From: Agrobacterium tumefaciens | GTDB taxonomy: Bacteria; Pseudomonadota; Alphaproteobacteria; Rhizobiales; Rhizobiaceae | Length of the DNA stretch: 64,000 nt | Direction of reading: 5' to 3' | Assembly (NCBI RefSeq): GCF_000834635.1 | Contig: NZ_JXQV01000009.1 | Span: 186,001 to 250,000, forward strand | Shown: positions 16,987 to 25,815 of the stretch, one piece after another | Layout of the letters: each line of letters begins with the position of its first letter | How positions within the stretch are numbered: the first letter of the stretch is position 1 | Notes under the pieces: model-generated | Databases searched by the model: none | Seen by the model: only the letters and a program-made list of their open reading frames with translations | Told to the model about the DNA's origin: nothing | Translations under genes and position numbers: made by a program

Positions 16987-17937
16987 GTGACTGTAACGAA
17001 GATCGATAAGTCGCAACTCAAAGTCGGGATGTTCGTTGAAGCCATCGAGGGTGCGTGGCAGGATAGCCCAACCCTCGGGCGGCGCTTCGTTATCCGGTCT
17101 GGCGAAGAGATCGATCTGATTTGCAGCACCGAGAGCGGCGGCGTCTTCATCAACACGTCTTTGGGGTGCGCCCCCACCGGCTGGACCACACCCGCCACCG
17201 AGCGAAACCTGACGAACGCCACCCGACAGGAAAAGCTGGAAGCTGCCGCGAAAATTCAGGGACAGGCAGCATCAGCAAAATCACTGGTCAGCGATATTTG
17301 CCAGGGTCGAGCTGTCACCGTGCAATCCTTCAAGCCGCTGGTGGACGATGTTGCGAGAACGATGGAAGAAAATCCATCGCTTTACATCGGCATGTCACGG
17401 CTACGGTCTCGCGATAGCGCAACCTACATGCACTCTGTTGCCGTTGGTGCCCTGCTGCTCCATTTTGGCCGATCTAAGGGCATGGATGAAGAAACGGTCC
17501 AGCACCTGTGCATGGCCGGTATGCTGCACGATATCGGCAAGCTTTACATTCCAAAGCACATTCTTCAAAAGCAGACCGTTCTGAAACTGGACGAACGCAA
17601 GGTGGTGGAAAAGCACACCAGCCTGGGTTACGAGCTGCTATCAACAAACACGGATATGCCCAAGCTCGTTCTCGACATCTGTCGCTCCCACCATGAAAGA
17701 CTGGATGGCAATGGATATCCCGAGCAGCTTAAAGCTGACGCCATCAGCACCGAAGTGCGCATGAGCACCATCTGTGATGTCTTCGACGCGCTGACCTCCA
17801 CACGCCCCTACAAGAAGGGCTGGTCATCGCAACAGGCACTGAGCTGGATGATGGGACGGGACGACCAGTTTGATAAAGAACTGATCTGGCAATTCGTGCT
17901 TAGTCTTGACCCGGAGATGACGAAGGGCCTCTTTTAA
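16987..17937 (+). CDS. HD-GYP domain protein, probable cyclic-di-GMP phosphodiesterase
   Basis: The 316-residue protein has an N-terminal DUF3391-like domain (about 1-75) and a C-terminal HD-GYP domain (about 125-305). Motifs are intact: His149, HDIGK at 181-185, HHERLDGNGYP at 235-245 and CDVFDALT at 263-270, followed by RPYK. HD-GYP proteins hydrolyse cyclic-di-GMP to pGpG or GMP with a metal centre and so lower c-di-GMP signalling, affecting motility and attachment. There is no receiver or sensor domain and no membrane segment. GTG at 16987 is the best start. Confidence 0.9.
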   Translation: MTVTKIDKSQLKVGMFVEAIEGAWQDSPTLGRRFVIRSGEEIDLICSTESGGVFINTSLGCAPTGWTTPATERNLTNATRQEKLEAAAKIQGQAASAKSLVSDICQGRAVTVQSFKPLVDDVARTMEENPSLYIGMSRLRSRDSATYMHSVAVGALLLHFGRSKGMDEETVQHLCMAGMLHDIGKLYIPKHILQKQTVLKLDERKVVEKHTSLGYELLSTNTDMPKLVLDICRSHHERLDGNGYPEQLKADAISTEVRMSTICDVFDALTSTRPYKKGWSSQQALSWMMGRDDQFDKELIWQFVLSLDPEMTKGLF

Positions 17938-17944
17938 GAGGCCC
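17925..17944. terminator. Hairpin over the HD-GYP stop codon, shared with the convergent alpha-glucosidase gene
   Basis: GGGCCTC pairs with GAGGCCC across a TTTTAA loop that contains the stop codon. The convergent aglA-like gene ends at 17950. It is probably a compact bidirectional terminator; without a T-run the efficiency is uncertain. Confidence 0.45.
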
Positions 17945-17949
17945 ACCAC

Positions 17950-19617
17950 TCACGCCAAAATCGCGCAGAACACATCCAGCCCATCGAGCTTTACCATCGT
18001 CTCGTCGAACAGCGGCTGGAAGCCCGGCATTGTCAGCACTTCATCAACTTTGAGATCGGTTGGAATGAGGAACTCCACCGGCTCCCGCGTGAGGTTGAAC
18101 ACGAAAAGCAGGCGCTCCTGTCCCTTCGCTCGGGTAAAGGCCAGCAGGTCCTGCTGCGTATCCAGAAACACCATGTCGCCATCTCGCAAAGCTGCATGGT
18201 TTTTGCGGAACGCCATTACCGCCTTGTAGTGGTTCAGCACCGAGTCCGGCTTGCGCTCCTGCCCGTCGGCGGCCAGCATGGCATGCGCATAAGGCACCGG
18301 CAGCCACGGCTTTTCCGCAGTCGTGAAGCCAGCACTGGGCTGTCCCGTTTCCCAAACCATTGGCGTCCGGCATCCATCGCGCCCCTTGAAGGCAGGCCAG
18401 AACCGTATGCCATAGGGGTCTCGCAGGTCTTCAAAGGCAAGCTCAGCCTCTGTCAGCGCAAGCTCTTCGCCCTGATAAAGGCATATGGAGCCGCGCAATG
18501 TGGCAAGCACGCTGAAGGCAAGCTTTGCCACGCGCGTCTGTTCTTCAGGGCCTTCGGAAAAGCGGCTGAGATGGCGCACGACATCATGGTTGGAAAAAGC
18601 CCAGCAGACCCAGCCATCCGTGACGGCCTTTTGAAAACCACCGACCGCACCTCGGATATGGTCGGCAGAAAACTCCCCGCCAAGAAGGTCGAAGGTGTAG
18701 CACATGTTCAGCTTGTCGCCATCGGCGGTGTAGGACGCCACGGTTTTCAGCGACCGTGCACCATCACCCACCTCGCCCACCGTCATGCGCGCCTCATATT
18801 GATCGAGTAGCGCACGAAACCGCTTGAGAAAGGCGATGTTCTCGATCTGCGTCTTGTCGTAAACATGGCTCTGCATGCCATAGGGGTTCACATCAGGCGC
18901 ATCGAGACCAGCATCGTCGCTATCGGGCGCATGCGGCGGGTTGTTGCGCAAAAGCTTGTCGTGGAAATAGTAGTTCACCGTGTCCAGCCGGAAACCATCC
19001 ACCCCGCGCTCCAGCCAGAAACGAACCGTTTCCAGCAGCGCATCCTGCACCTCGACATTATGGAAATTGAGATCCGGCTGCGAGGCGAGGAAATTGTGCA
19101 TGTAATATTGCTTGCGAACGCCATCCCATTCCCATGCTGGCCCGCCAAACACCGACAGCCAGTTGGTGGGGGCCGTTCCATCCGGCTTGGGGTCTGCCCA
19201 GACATACCAGTCGGCTTTCGGGTTGGTGCGGCTGGCGCGGCTATCCTTGAACCAGGGATGCTGGTCGGATGTGTGAGAAATCACCTGATCGATGATGATC
19301 TTCAAACCAAGGCGATGCGCTTCCGAAATCAGTGTGTCGAAATCCGCCAGAGTGCCGAACATGGGGTCGACATTGCAATAATCTGAGACATCATAGCCCA
19401 TATCCGCCATGGGCGAGGTGAAGAAGGGCGAAAGCCAGATGGCATCCACGCCAAGCGACGCGATGTAGGGCAGCCGCTCCGTAACACCGGCAAGGTCACC
19501 GAAACCGTCGCCTGTCGTGTCCTGAAACGAGCGTGGATAGACCTGATAAATTGCCGCTCCCCTCCACCAGTCTCCGTCGTGTGTGGCAGTGTTGGCAGCG
19601 GCGTTCAGGTCGGCCAT
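17950..19617 (-). CDS. aglA: Alpha-glucosidase, glycoside hydrolase family 13 (AglA-like)
   Basis: The 555-residue cytoplasmic enzyme shows the GH13 barrel with nucleophile Asp212 (GFRLDTV), acid/base Glu282 (VGEVGD) and transition-state Asp345 (FSNHD), plus an N-terminal DWWRGAAIYQVYPRSFQD. It hydrolyses alpha-glucosides such as sucrose, trehalose or maltose (EC 3.2.1.20); rhizobial AglA is the nearest relative I recognise. The start is ATG 19617 with GGAGA six bases upstream, not the TTG six bases earlier. Rhizobial aglA usually sits in an aglEFGAK transport operon, but here it stands alone, divergent from KDG kinase. Confidence 0.88.
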   Translation of the reverse strand: MADLNAAANTATHDGDWWRGAAIYQVYPRSFQDTTGDGFGDLAGVTERLPYIASLGVDAIWLSPFFTSPMADMGYDVSDYCNVDPMFGTLADFDTLISEAHRLGLKIIIDQVISHTSDQHPWFKDSRASRTNPKADWYVWADPKPDGTAPTNWLSVFGGPAWEWDGVRKQYYMHNFLASQPDLNFHNVEVQDALLETVRFWLERGVDGFRLDTVNYYFHDKLLRNNPPHAPDSDDAGLDAPDVNPYGMQSHVYDKTQIENIAFLKRFRALLDQYEARMTVGEVGDGARSLKTVASYTADGDKLNMCYTFDLLGGEFSADHIRGAVGGFQKAVTDGWVCWAFSNHDVVRHLSRFSEGPEEQTRVAKLAFSVLATLRGSICLYQGEELALTEAELAFEDLRDPYGIRFWPAFKGRDGCRTPMVWETGQPSAGFTTAEKPWLPVPYAHAMLAADGQERKPDSVLNHYKAVMAFRKNHAALRDGDMVFLDTQQDLLAFTRAKGQERLLFVFNLTREPVEFLIPTDLKVDEVLTMPGFQPLFDETMVKLDGLDVFCAILA

Positions 19618-19697
19618 GGGCAATCTCCGGTTAAGCTCGTCAAAGCATATAAAGCTAAGGTCTGTTCGTAAACGGCAATCCTGTCAGTTTCAGCCAA

Positions 19698-19720
19698 CAA
19701 GTCACTCATATGATGACTTG
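19698..19720. promoter_or_regulatory. Palindromic operator candidate between aglA and kdgK
   Basis: CAAGTCA and TGACTTG arms flank a TCATATGA core, with one extra base on the left side. It lies about 80 bp from each divergent start. The symmetry suggests a site for a dimeric regulator, perhaps of sugar-acid metabolism, but I cannot name the protein. Confidence 0.4.
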
Positions 19721-19780
19721 CCCTTGCCAGCCTGCGGCAAGCATCGTAATGCGGGACATCCATTCAAGGGAGGCAATTGC

Positions 19781-20698
19781 ATGGGCGGACGGTTTCTTTC
19801 TATCGGCGAATGCATGGTCGAGCTTTCTCAGGCAGGCGACGGATTGCTGCGCAAAGGCTTTGCCGGCGATACGCTGAACACCGCCTGGTACGCCCGCGCC
19901 TGCATGCCAGCGGACTGGACTGTCGATTACTTCACGGCCCTAGGTGACGATCCTCTTTCGGAAGAAATGCTAGGCTTCATCAAGGCGGCAGGCATAGAAA
20001 CCGCCAACATTTCCCGGCTTAAAGGCGGCACGCCTGGGCTTTATCTCATCAACCTGAAGGATGGCGAGCGCACATTCAGCTATTGGCGAAGCACATCAGC
20101 CGCACGCCAACTGGCAGCGGATGCGGACCACCTGCGCGGCACGATTGAAGCTGCCGACATGGTCTATTTCTCAGGTATAACGCTTGCCATTCTCAGCACG
20201 CCGGTTGCTGTCGATACATTTCTTGCCGAAATGCGGCGCGCCAAAGCGTCGGGAAAACAGGTGGTCTTCGACCCCAACATCCGCCCCCGCCTTTGGGCCG
20301 ACCGAAAGACCATGCTGAGCACCATTACCGATGGCGCACGCGCTGCGACACTGGTCATGCCGAGCTTCGATGACGAAGCTGCACATTTCGGCGATGCGGA
20401 TGTTGAAGCTACAATTCACCGCTATAGCGCGCTGGGCGTGACGAACATTGTCGTCAAGGATGGCGCCAATGGCGCAACGCTGGATTTCGCAGGGACACGC
20501 TGCCATGCACCAGCGGTCCAGTCAGCAAAGGTGGTGGATACGACCAGCGCAGGCGATAGTTTCAACGGCGCGTTCTTGTCCAGGCTGGTCGCGGGCAGCA
20601 CACCGGAAGCTGCCGCCGCTTTCGCGGCCAAAGCCGCCGCCACCGTCATCGGTCACCACGGTGCGCTGATCGACCCGGGCCTGCTGCCGAAGGACTGA
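19781..20698 (+). CDS. kdgK: 2-keto-3-deoxygluconate kinase
   Basis: The 305-residue PfkB-family kinase has an N-terminal substrate region (SIGECMVELS and FAGDTLNTAWYAR, about 6-38, typical of KDG kinases) and a C-terminal ATP signature DTTSAGDSFNGAF (about 250-262) holding the catalytic Asp. It phosphorylates 2-keto-3-deoxygluconate to KDPG (EC 2.7.1.45), which enters the Entner-Doudoroff pathway. AAGGGAGG lies 7 nt before the ATG at 19781, which rules out the longer in-frame start at 19583. It diverges from the alpha-glucosidase gene and precedes the lipid glycosyltransferase gene, which has its own PHO-box promoter. Confidence 0.88.
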   Translation: MGGRFLSIGECMVELSQAGDGLLRKGFAGDTLNTAWYARACMPADWTVDYFTALGDDPLSEEMLGFIKAAGIETANISRLKGGTPGLYLINLKDGERTFSYWRSTSAARQLAADADHLRGTIEAADMVYFSGITLAILSTPVAVDTFLAEMRRAKASGKQVVFDPNIRPRLWADRKTMLSTITDGARAATLVMPSFDDEAAHFGDADVEATIHRYSALGVTNIVVKDGANGATLDFAGTRCHAPAVQSAKVVDTTSAGDSFNGAFLSRLVAGSTPEAAAAFAAKAAATVIGHHGALIDPGLLPKD

Positions 20699-20706
20699 TC
20701 GGCTCC

Positions 20707-20735
20707 CTGACATGAAGCTGTAACATGCCTGTCCC
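20707..20735 (+). promoter_or_regulatory. Triple PHO-box repeat (PhoB site) upstream of agt
   Basis: Three 7-bp direct repeats, CTGACAT, CTGTAAC and CTGTCCC, are separated by 4-bp spacers, giving the 11-bp period of PhoB half-sites (consensus CTGTCAT/CTGTCAC). The array ends 59 bp before the ATG of the Agt-like gene. The repeat is seen directly; PhoB activation under phosphate limitation is inferred and agrees with the known behaviour of Agrobacterium Agt. Confidence 0.75.
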
Positions 20736-20794
20736 ATACACGCGTGGGAGCCCGACATCATTTCGGGATTCGTCAGCGCGGAGGTCGGCATATC

Positions 20795-21883
20795 ATGACC
20801 AGAATAACCATCGTCACTGATGCGTGGCATCCGCAAGTCAATGGCGTCGTACGCTCCATTGAAAACACAAATGTTGAACTTGAGCGCATGGGCGTCGAAG
20901 TCTGCATGGTCACACCGCAGAACTTCCATTCCGTTCCCTGCCCGACCTACCCGGAAATCCGGCTTTCCGTGGCCAGCTATGGCCGTGTTTCGAAAGAAAT
21001 CGCAAAAAGCCAACCGTCCTACGTTCATATTGCAACTGAAGGCCCGCTGGGCTTCATGGCGCGCCGCTGGTGCCTGAAACACGGCATGCGCTTTTCCACC
21101 AGCTACCACACGCGCTTCCCGGAATATGTGGCCGCACGCTTTCCAGTACCGGAAAGCTGGCTCTATGCCTTCGTGCGCTGGTTCCACAATGGCGGCAGCG
21201 CCTGCATGGTGGCCACGCCCAGCCTTGAAACCGAACTGACTGCCAAGGGCGTGAAGAACCTGAAACGCTGGAGCCGTGGCATCGATGCCGCCCAGTTCTT
21301 TCCCCGCGAAAAACAGGCCCAACCGTTTGATCTGCCACGCCCCATCTTCATGACGGTTGGTCGCGTATCGGTGGAAAAGAACCTGCCTGAATTTCTCGCT
21401 CTGGATCTGCCCGGCTCAAAGGTCGTGGTGGGCGACGGCCCTGCCCGCGCCGAGCTCCAGAGCAAGTATCCTGACGTTCTGTTTACCGGCGTTAAAACCG
21501 GCAAGGACCTTGCCGACGCCTATGCTCAGGCAGATGTTTTCGTCTTTCCGTCCAAGACAGACACATTTGGCAATACGATTTTAGAAGCACTTGCTAGCGG
21601 GGTGCCGGTCGCAGCATTTCCAGTCACTGGCCCCCTCGATATTCTCGGCGACCATCCCCGCGCTGGTGCGTTGAGCACGGATTTGCGCACCGCCTGCATG
21701 GATGCGCTGGATTGTTCCAGTGAAGCTGCACTTGCTCTATCGCGAACCTATTCCTGGGAAAAGGCATCGAGCCAGTTTCTCGACAACGTCACCTCGGCGG
21801 CGAGCAGCGGACTACCTGAATTTGGATCAAGGATTGCGGCCCGCAGCAGAAATATGCTGAAATTCGACGCTTTTTCCCGATAG
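20795..21883 (+). CDS. agt: GT4 glycosyltransferase, probable glucosyl/glucuronosyl diacylglycerol synthase (Agt-like)
   Basis: The 362-residue GT-B enzyme of family GT4 has an N-terminal acceptor domain starting TRITIVTDAWHPQVNGVVRS and a C-terminal nucleotide-sugar domain with TVGRVSVEKN, VVGDGPARAEL and FPSKTDTFGNTILEAL (about 262-277). The usual E-x7-E is D-x7-E here. It resembles the Agrobacterium Agt enzyme, which makes monoglucosyl and glucuronosyl diacylglycerol as phosphorus-free substitutes for phospholipids during phosphate starvation. Three PHO repeats immediately upstream support this. GGAGG precedes the ATG at 20795 by 10 nt. Other GT4 lipid transferases remain possible. Confidence 0.82.
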   Translation: MTRITIVTDAWHPQVNGVVRSIENTNVELERMGVEVCMVTPQNFHSVPCPTYPEIRLSVASYGRVSKEIAKSQPSYVHIATEGPLGFMARRWCLKHGMRFSTSYHTRFPEYVAARFPVPESWLYAFVRWFHNGGSACMVATPSLETELTAKGVKNLKRWSRGIDAAQFFPREKQAQPFDLPRPIFMTVGRVSVEKNLPEFLALDLPGSKVVVGDGPARAELQSKYPDVLFTGVKTGKDLADAYAQADVFVFPSKTDTFGNTILEALASGVPVAAFPVTGPLDILGDHPRAGALSTDLRTACMDALDCSSEAALALSRTYSWEKASSQFLDNVTSAASSGLPEFGSRIAARSRNMLKFDAFSR

Positions 21884-21930
21884 ACATGTGGACGAAGCCG
21901 GGCAAGGCTGTCACAAGACGCATCGGGACG

Positions 21931-21959
21931 CGACCGCCGCTATCTTTAGAGCGGGGTCG
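21931..21959. terminator. Weak hairpin between convergent agt and DUF2026 genes
   Basis: CGACC-G-CCGCT pairs with AGCGG-GGTCG around an 8-nt loop, with one bulged base and no T-run. It is plausible as a shared 3' end structure only. Confidence 0.3.
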
Positions 21960-22030
21960 GGCTGCTGATTGACGTCAGGCGGCTGCCGCGGGATCACGCT
22001 GGCCGTCCTTTTTAATTCCCCGATACAGCC

Positions 22031-22639
22031 TTACCATGCGCCCTGAAGGGCATGACCGACCAATGGAATGGTCGTGGATTTGTCGCTTTGATCGACAACG
22101 GAGATAGATGACTGCATCTGCCTGGGCGACTTGCGAAACCAGCCTGCGGCAACCGATGCAAGATCGCCGATCATGGCGTGCTTGCGCCAATCTGCAAAGC
22201 GACGGGCGGTCGCTTCCGGCTCGGATTTGTAATAGAAATCACCCGACTGCGAGAGATCGTTGATCGACGCTGCCATGTCGGACAATGGCCGCTGAAACAT
22301 TTTCGATGGCACAGAAAGCCCCTGCGCTGCCTCGGCAAAAGCTGGCGCCATGAAATCGATCACCCAGCCATCCGCCTCCACCCAGCAGTGAAAATTCTCA
22401 CCCGCGCCAGTCACGTGACCGTCGTCGCGGTGGTCCGCAAACAGGATCATCTTGCCATCGAGATTATAGGCCGCAAGCCCACCCTTGGGCTTGGCCTTAA
22501 CCTTGTAGTGATGCTCCAGAATGAAAGCACCAAAGGTGCTGAAATACATGGAAGCCGATGCAGGATCAGCGTTCTCGTTGACCAGCAGGCTGTTGATGAC
22601 GCGATAGATGCGGTGATAGTCGGTCTGCTTGATCAGCAT
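22031..22639 (-). CDS. DUF2026-like protein with transglutaminase-type His/Asp motif
   Basis: The 202-residue soluble protein resembles the DUF2026 family. In the middle is ENFHCWVEADGWVIDFMAP (about 80-98), a His...Asp pattern like that of transglutaminase or arylamine N-acetyltransferase folds. The segment where those enzymes carry the nucleophilic Cys (about 28-40) reads MYFSTFGAF and has no Cys; the only Cys follows the His. If the fold assignment is right, the protein may be catalytically altered. The start at 22639 follows AGGT. It lies downstream of der on the same strand, separated by a REP-like palindrome. No function is known to me. Confidence 0.55.
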   Translation of the reverse strand: MLIKQTDYHRIYRVINSLLVNENADPASASMYFSTFGAFILEHHYKVKAKPKGGLAAYNLDGKMILFADHRDDGHVTGAGENFHCWVEADGWVIDFMAPAFAEAAQGLSVPSKMFQRPLSDMAASINDLSQSGDFYYKSEPEATARRFADWRKHAMIGDLASVAAGWFRKSPRQMQSSISVVDQSDKSTTIPLVGHALQGAW

Positions 22640-22693
22640 GGGGTTTTACCTGAGAATTCCACGATTCAATGGGACACTGATCAACGCGATTAG

Positions 22694-22716
22694 ATCCTCG
22701 GCACAAGGCCGAGGAT
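22694..22716. repeat. REP-like intergenic palindrome
   Basis: ATCCTCGGC and GCCGAGGAT form a perfect 9-bp stem around ACAAG and are followed by GACG. This resembles a dispersed palindrome (ATCCTCGGG...CCCGAGGATGACG type) that I recall as very common between genes of Rhizobiales and other alphaproteobacteria. It lies 25 bp after the der stop and probably protects or ends that mRNA. Confidence 0.55.
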
Positions 22717-22740
22717 GACGTCGAGGGTGGCGTGCGCCAA

Positions 22741-24174
22741 TCAGCGCTTCTTCTTCTTGCTTTCGAACGGGTTGTCCGAACCACGGTAGTGCACCCGGAT
22801 CGGTACGCCTGGCATGTCAAAATCCTTGCGCAGATTGTTGACGAGGTAGCGGGTATAGGACTCCGGAATGGCTTCCGGGCGCGTGCAGGAAATCATGAAG
22901 GCCGGTGGGCGGGCCTTGACCTGCGTCATGTATTTGAGGCGCAGACGACGGCCTGAAACTGCCGGTGGCGGATGCTGGGTCACCTGCGCATCAAGCCATT
23001 TGTTCAACTTGGCTGTGGAGATGCGGCGGTTCCAGATCTTGTCGGTATCGATGATGTTCTGCATCAACCGGTCAAGGCCATAGCCAGACTGGCCGGACAT
23101 GGGCACAGCGCGAATGCCGCGTGCCTGCGGCAGCAGGCGTTCGGTTTTTTCGCGCAGGTCTGCCAGAAACGCCTGGGGGTCTTCGACCAGATCCCACTTG
23201 TTGAAAGCCAGCACAGCGGCACGGCCTTCGCGGATGACCAGATCAACGAGCTGCAAATCCTGCTTCTCGAAGGGAATGGTGGAATCAAACACGATGACCA
23301 CGGTTTCCGCAAAGCGGATCGAGCGCAGCGAATCCGCTACCGAAAGCTTTTCCAGCTTCTCGGTAACACGTGCCTTGCGGCGCATGCCTGCGGTATCGAA
23401 CATCTTGATGGTGCGGCCGCGCCAATCCCACTCAACCGAAATACTGTCACGGGTAATGCCCGCTTCAGGTCCTGTCAGAAGGCGGTCTTCGCCGAGATAA
23501 CGATTGATGAGGGTGGATTTGCCAGCATTGGGACGACCGATGATTGCCACGCGCAGCGGCTTGGTCTCATCGTAAACGGGCTCTTCTTCCTCGTCGTCCT
23601 CGTCCTCGCTAAATTCGCCGCGGTGCAGCACGACATCCGTCTCAGCCTCGTCGAAATCGTCCTTCGGAAACGCTACGTCTTCACCAATGGCCGCGACGAT
23701 GGCATCGCGCAGGTCGATCATGCCCTGCCCGTGCTCGGCAGAAATCGGGCATGGCTCACCGAGACCCAGCGTGTAGGCATCGTAAAAGCCGCCATCGGAG
23801 CCGCGTGCTTCAGACTTGTTGGCAACCAGAACCACAGGCTTGCCACGGCGACGCAGCATTTCCGCCAGCGTCTGGTCAGCAGGTGTGAGGCCGAACTTGG
23901 CGTCCACGACAAACAGCGTCAGGTCAGCCTCTTCCATGGCCTCCTCAGTCTGCGCCCACATACGGCCCTGAAGTGTTTCCGGACCGGATTGCTCCAGACC
24001 TGCAGTATCGATGATGGTGAAGCGCAGGTCGATGAGCTTCGCATCGCCGGGGCGGCGGTCGCGGGTCACGCCCGGCGTATCATCCACAAGCGCGAGTTTT
24101 TTGCCAACCAGACGGTTGAACAGTGTGGACTTGCCGACATTGGGACGCCCTACGATGGCGACGGTGAAACTCAT
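22741..24174 (-). CDS. der: Ribosome biogenesis GTPase Der (EngA)
   Basis: The 477-residue protein has two tandem GTPase domains, the hallmark of Der. The first shows GRPNVGKS (about 9-16), DTPGVTRD and NKSE; the second shows GRPNAGKS (about 213-220), DTAGMRRKA and NKWD. A KH-like C-terminal domain ends in a Lys/Arg tail (KKKKR). An acidic linker ([10 protein letters not shown]) joins the G domains. It assists 50S subunit assembly and is essential in most bacteria. The first-domain G4 motif is NKSE instead of NKxD. It lies 33 bp downstream of the YfgM-like gene, probably in one operon. Confidence 0.96.
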   Translation of the reverse strand: MSFTVAIVGRPNVGKSTLFNRLVGKKLALVDDTPGVTRDRRPGDAKLIDLRFTIIDTAGLEQSGPETLQGRMWAQTEEAMEEADLTLFVVDAKFGLTPADQTLAEMLRRRGKPVVLVANKSEARGSDGGFYDAYTLGLGEPCPISAEHGQGMIDLRDAIVAAIGEDVAFPKDDFDEAETDVVLHRGEFSEDEDDEEEEPVYDETKPLRVAIIGRPNAGKSTLINRYLGEDRLLTGPEAGITRDSISVEWDWRGRTIKMFDTAGMRRKARVTEKLEKLSVADSLRSIRFAETVVIVFDSTIPFEKQDLQLVDLVIREGRAAVLAFNKWDLVEDPQAFLADLREKTERLLPQARGIRAVPMSGQSGYGLDRLMQNIIDTDKIWNRRISTAKLNKWLDAQVTQHPPPAVSGRRLRLKYMTQVKARPPAFMISCTRPEAIPESYTRYLVNNLRKDFDMPGVPIRVHYRGSDNPFESKKKKR

Positions 24175-24207
24175 GGGGAAACCCTAACTTGAAACTATGG
24201 CGCGAAC

Positions 24208-24879
24208 TTACGCTGCCTTGCCGGATGCGGCAATATTGTCGAGCATGATACGTGCGCGGCTCGTGACGTTGCGCGGGGCCTGGGCATCAGACATGATCTG
24301 CTCAAACCACTGCTTGGCCTTCACGAAATCGCCAGCCTTGTAAGCCGCAAGTCCAAGCGCCTCACGTGCGGAATTGCGCATGGCCTGGCCTTCGCTGGCC
24401 AGCACTTCCGCCTGCGCAGAAACCTGTTCGTAACTGCCGGTATCCACCAGCAGCCACGCGGCGCGAACCTTGGCCGTATCACGGAAAACCTGTGGCGCGG
24501 ACGTATCGTTGCCAATGGCGGTGAAGGCCGTAATTGCGCCGGGAACATCGCCCTTCTGGGCCAGAAGCGTGGCAGAGCGGAACGTTGCCAGAACCGGATA
24601 GGAGCCGTGACCGGCAGTTTCCAGATCGGCCAGAGCCTTCAGCGCCTCGTCATTCTTGCCTTCGGATGCAAGCTTCAACGCGCTGGCAAACTGATCACCA
24701 GAGGCCGATGCGCGGTTGCTGTTCCAGTATTCATAAATGCCGGTTCCGGCGGCTCCGGCAACGACAAGCACGGCGGCAGCCACGACAACAATGCCATAGC
24801 GTCCCCAGAAATTGCTCATCTGCTCAGCGCGGATCTGCTCGTTTACTTCGCGGACGAATGTATCATTCTCGTTTGCCAT
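24208..24879 (-). CDS. YfgM/TPR-like inner membrane protein (PF09976 type)
   Basis: The 223-residue protein has a short cytoplasmic N terminus, one transmembrane helix (about 24-44, rich in Val and Ala), and a periplasmic domain of helical TPR-like repeats (about 55-215, for example NDEALKALADLE and LGLAAYKAGDFVKAKQWFEQ). It matches the YfgM family, an ancillary SecYEG/chaperone factor in E. coli, and as in many bacteria it sits directly upstream of der. The start at 24879 is preceded by GGAG at about 7 nt; an ATG 12 bases earlier has no such site. The precise role in this organism is inferred. Confidence 0.8.
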   Translation of the reverse strand: MANENDTFVREVNEQIRAEQMSNFWGRYGIVVVAAAVLVVAGAAGTGIYEYWNSNRASASGDQFASALKLASEGKNDEALKALADLETAGHGSYPVLATFRSATLLAQKGDVPGAITAFTAIGNDTSAPQVFRDTAKVRAAWLLVDTGSYEQVSAQAEVLASEGQAMRNSAREALGLAAYKAGDFVKAKQWFEQIMSDAQAPRNVTSRARIMLDNIAASGKAA

Positions 24880-25035
24880 CGAATTCTCCATTACCCGCAC
24901 CGGATCCGTCACCGTTCATCTGGTCTGCGGACATGCCAAAGCCCTTGGCCGAGGCCAGCGCAAAAAGCCAACCACGGTCATTGCTCGGCCTTCTAGCCTA
25001 TTTTCCCTTATATGTAAGGGGAAAACTCGTTTTTC

Positions 25036-25620
25036 TTACATCGCGAGCGGTTGAACGCCGATCAACCATTCGTGCAGCTTCCAGATGAAAGCAGCCCACA
25101 GCACAATGCCCAGCACAACGGCAAGGATGTCATAGCGTGCAGAGACGAAGGGGCGGGTAACCACCTCGCCTGCCCTTGCGCGACGTTTCAGCGAAATGCG
25201 CACCACCACGCCCCAGGCGAGAATTGCCACGAAGAGCAAGACGGAAGACGTCTCTCCATTGGCAAGAAGATGCGCCAGCGCCCAGATCTTGACCGCCAGA
25301 ACCAGAGGATGCTTCATCTTCGTTGCGATATGGCCAGCCGGAAGGAGGCTGGCGGCAAGACAGATCATCGAAAACAGCATCAGGGTCAGCGCGATATGGC
25401 TGGTCCAGATAGGTGGGGAGTAGAGAATGCCGGTAACCTGCCGCGCCTGCCCAAAGGCATAGGCGACGAATGCGACGGCCAAAATGGAAACGACGGAATA
25501 GGCGCCTTTCCATGGTCCCTCACCCATCTGCGCGATCATTTTATTGCGAAAGCCCGGCGCGAATATCCGAACCGAATGCGTGCCCAGAAGAACGATGAGA
25601 GAGATAACAAGCAATAGCAT
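25036..25620 (-). CDS. NnrU family membrane protein
   Basis: The 194-residue protein has about six membrane helices and the family landmarks THSVRIFAPGFR near the N terminus, KHPLVLAVKIWALAHLLANG (about 110-130) and a short C-terminal tail. NnrU was first linked to nitric oxide and denitrification gene clusters; related MddA-type proteins methylate thiols, so a membrane methyltransferase-like role is possible. I choose ATG 25620 (AAGGG about 8 nt upstream) over the ATG-type start at 25647. Pseudoazurin elsewhere in the window may hint at nitrogen oxide metabolism, but the two genes are 17 kb apart. Confidence 0.8.
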   Translation of the reverse strand: MLLLVISLIVLLGTHSVRIFAPGFRNKMIAQMGEGPWKGAYSVVSILAVAFVAYAFGQARQVTGILYSPPIWTSHIALTLMLFSMICLAASLLPAGHIATKMKHPLVLAVKIWALAHLLANGETSSVLLFVAILAWGVVVRISLKRRARAGEVVTRPFVSARYDILAVVLGIVLWAAFIWKLHEWLIGVQPLAM

Positions 25621-25815
25621 GGAGAGCCCTTTGAATATGTCGCGCAAAGCGTATGAGCCTATGCTTAAAACAATGCTGCGAAAGCGCCAGCCTTAATCTG
25701 CTGCCGATTTCCGCTTGCCCCGCGAACGGCCGCAATTTAACGAAATTTGCAGACAAATCAAAGCTTCGCCTTATTGCATGGTCATGAAGCACCACCTTTT
25801 GCAGATGTGGTCATA

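Noticed and set aside
22972-24192. 406-codon plus-strand frame opposite der
   Set aside because: It is fully antisense to an essential, well-conserved GTPase and has no family likeness.
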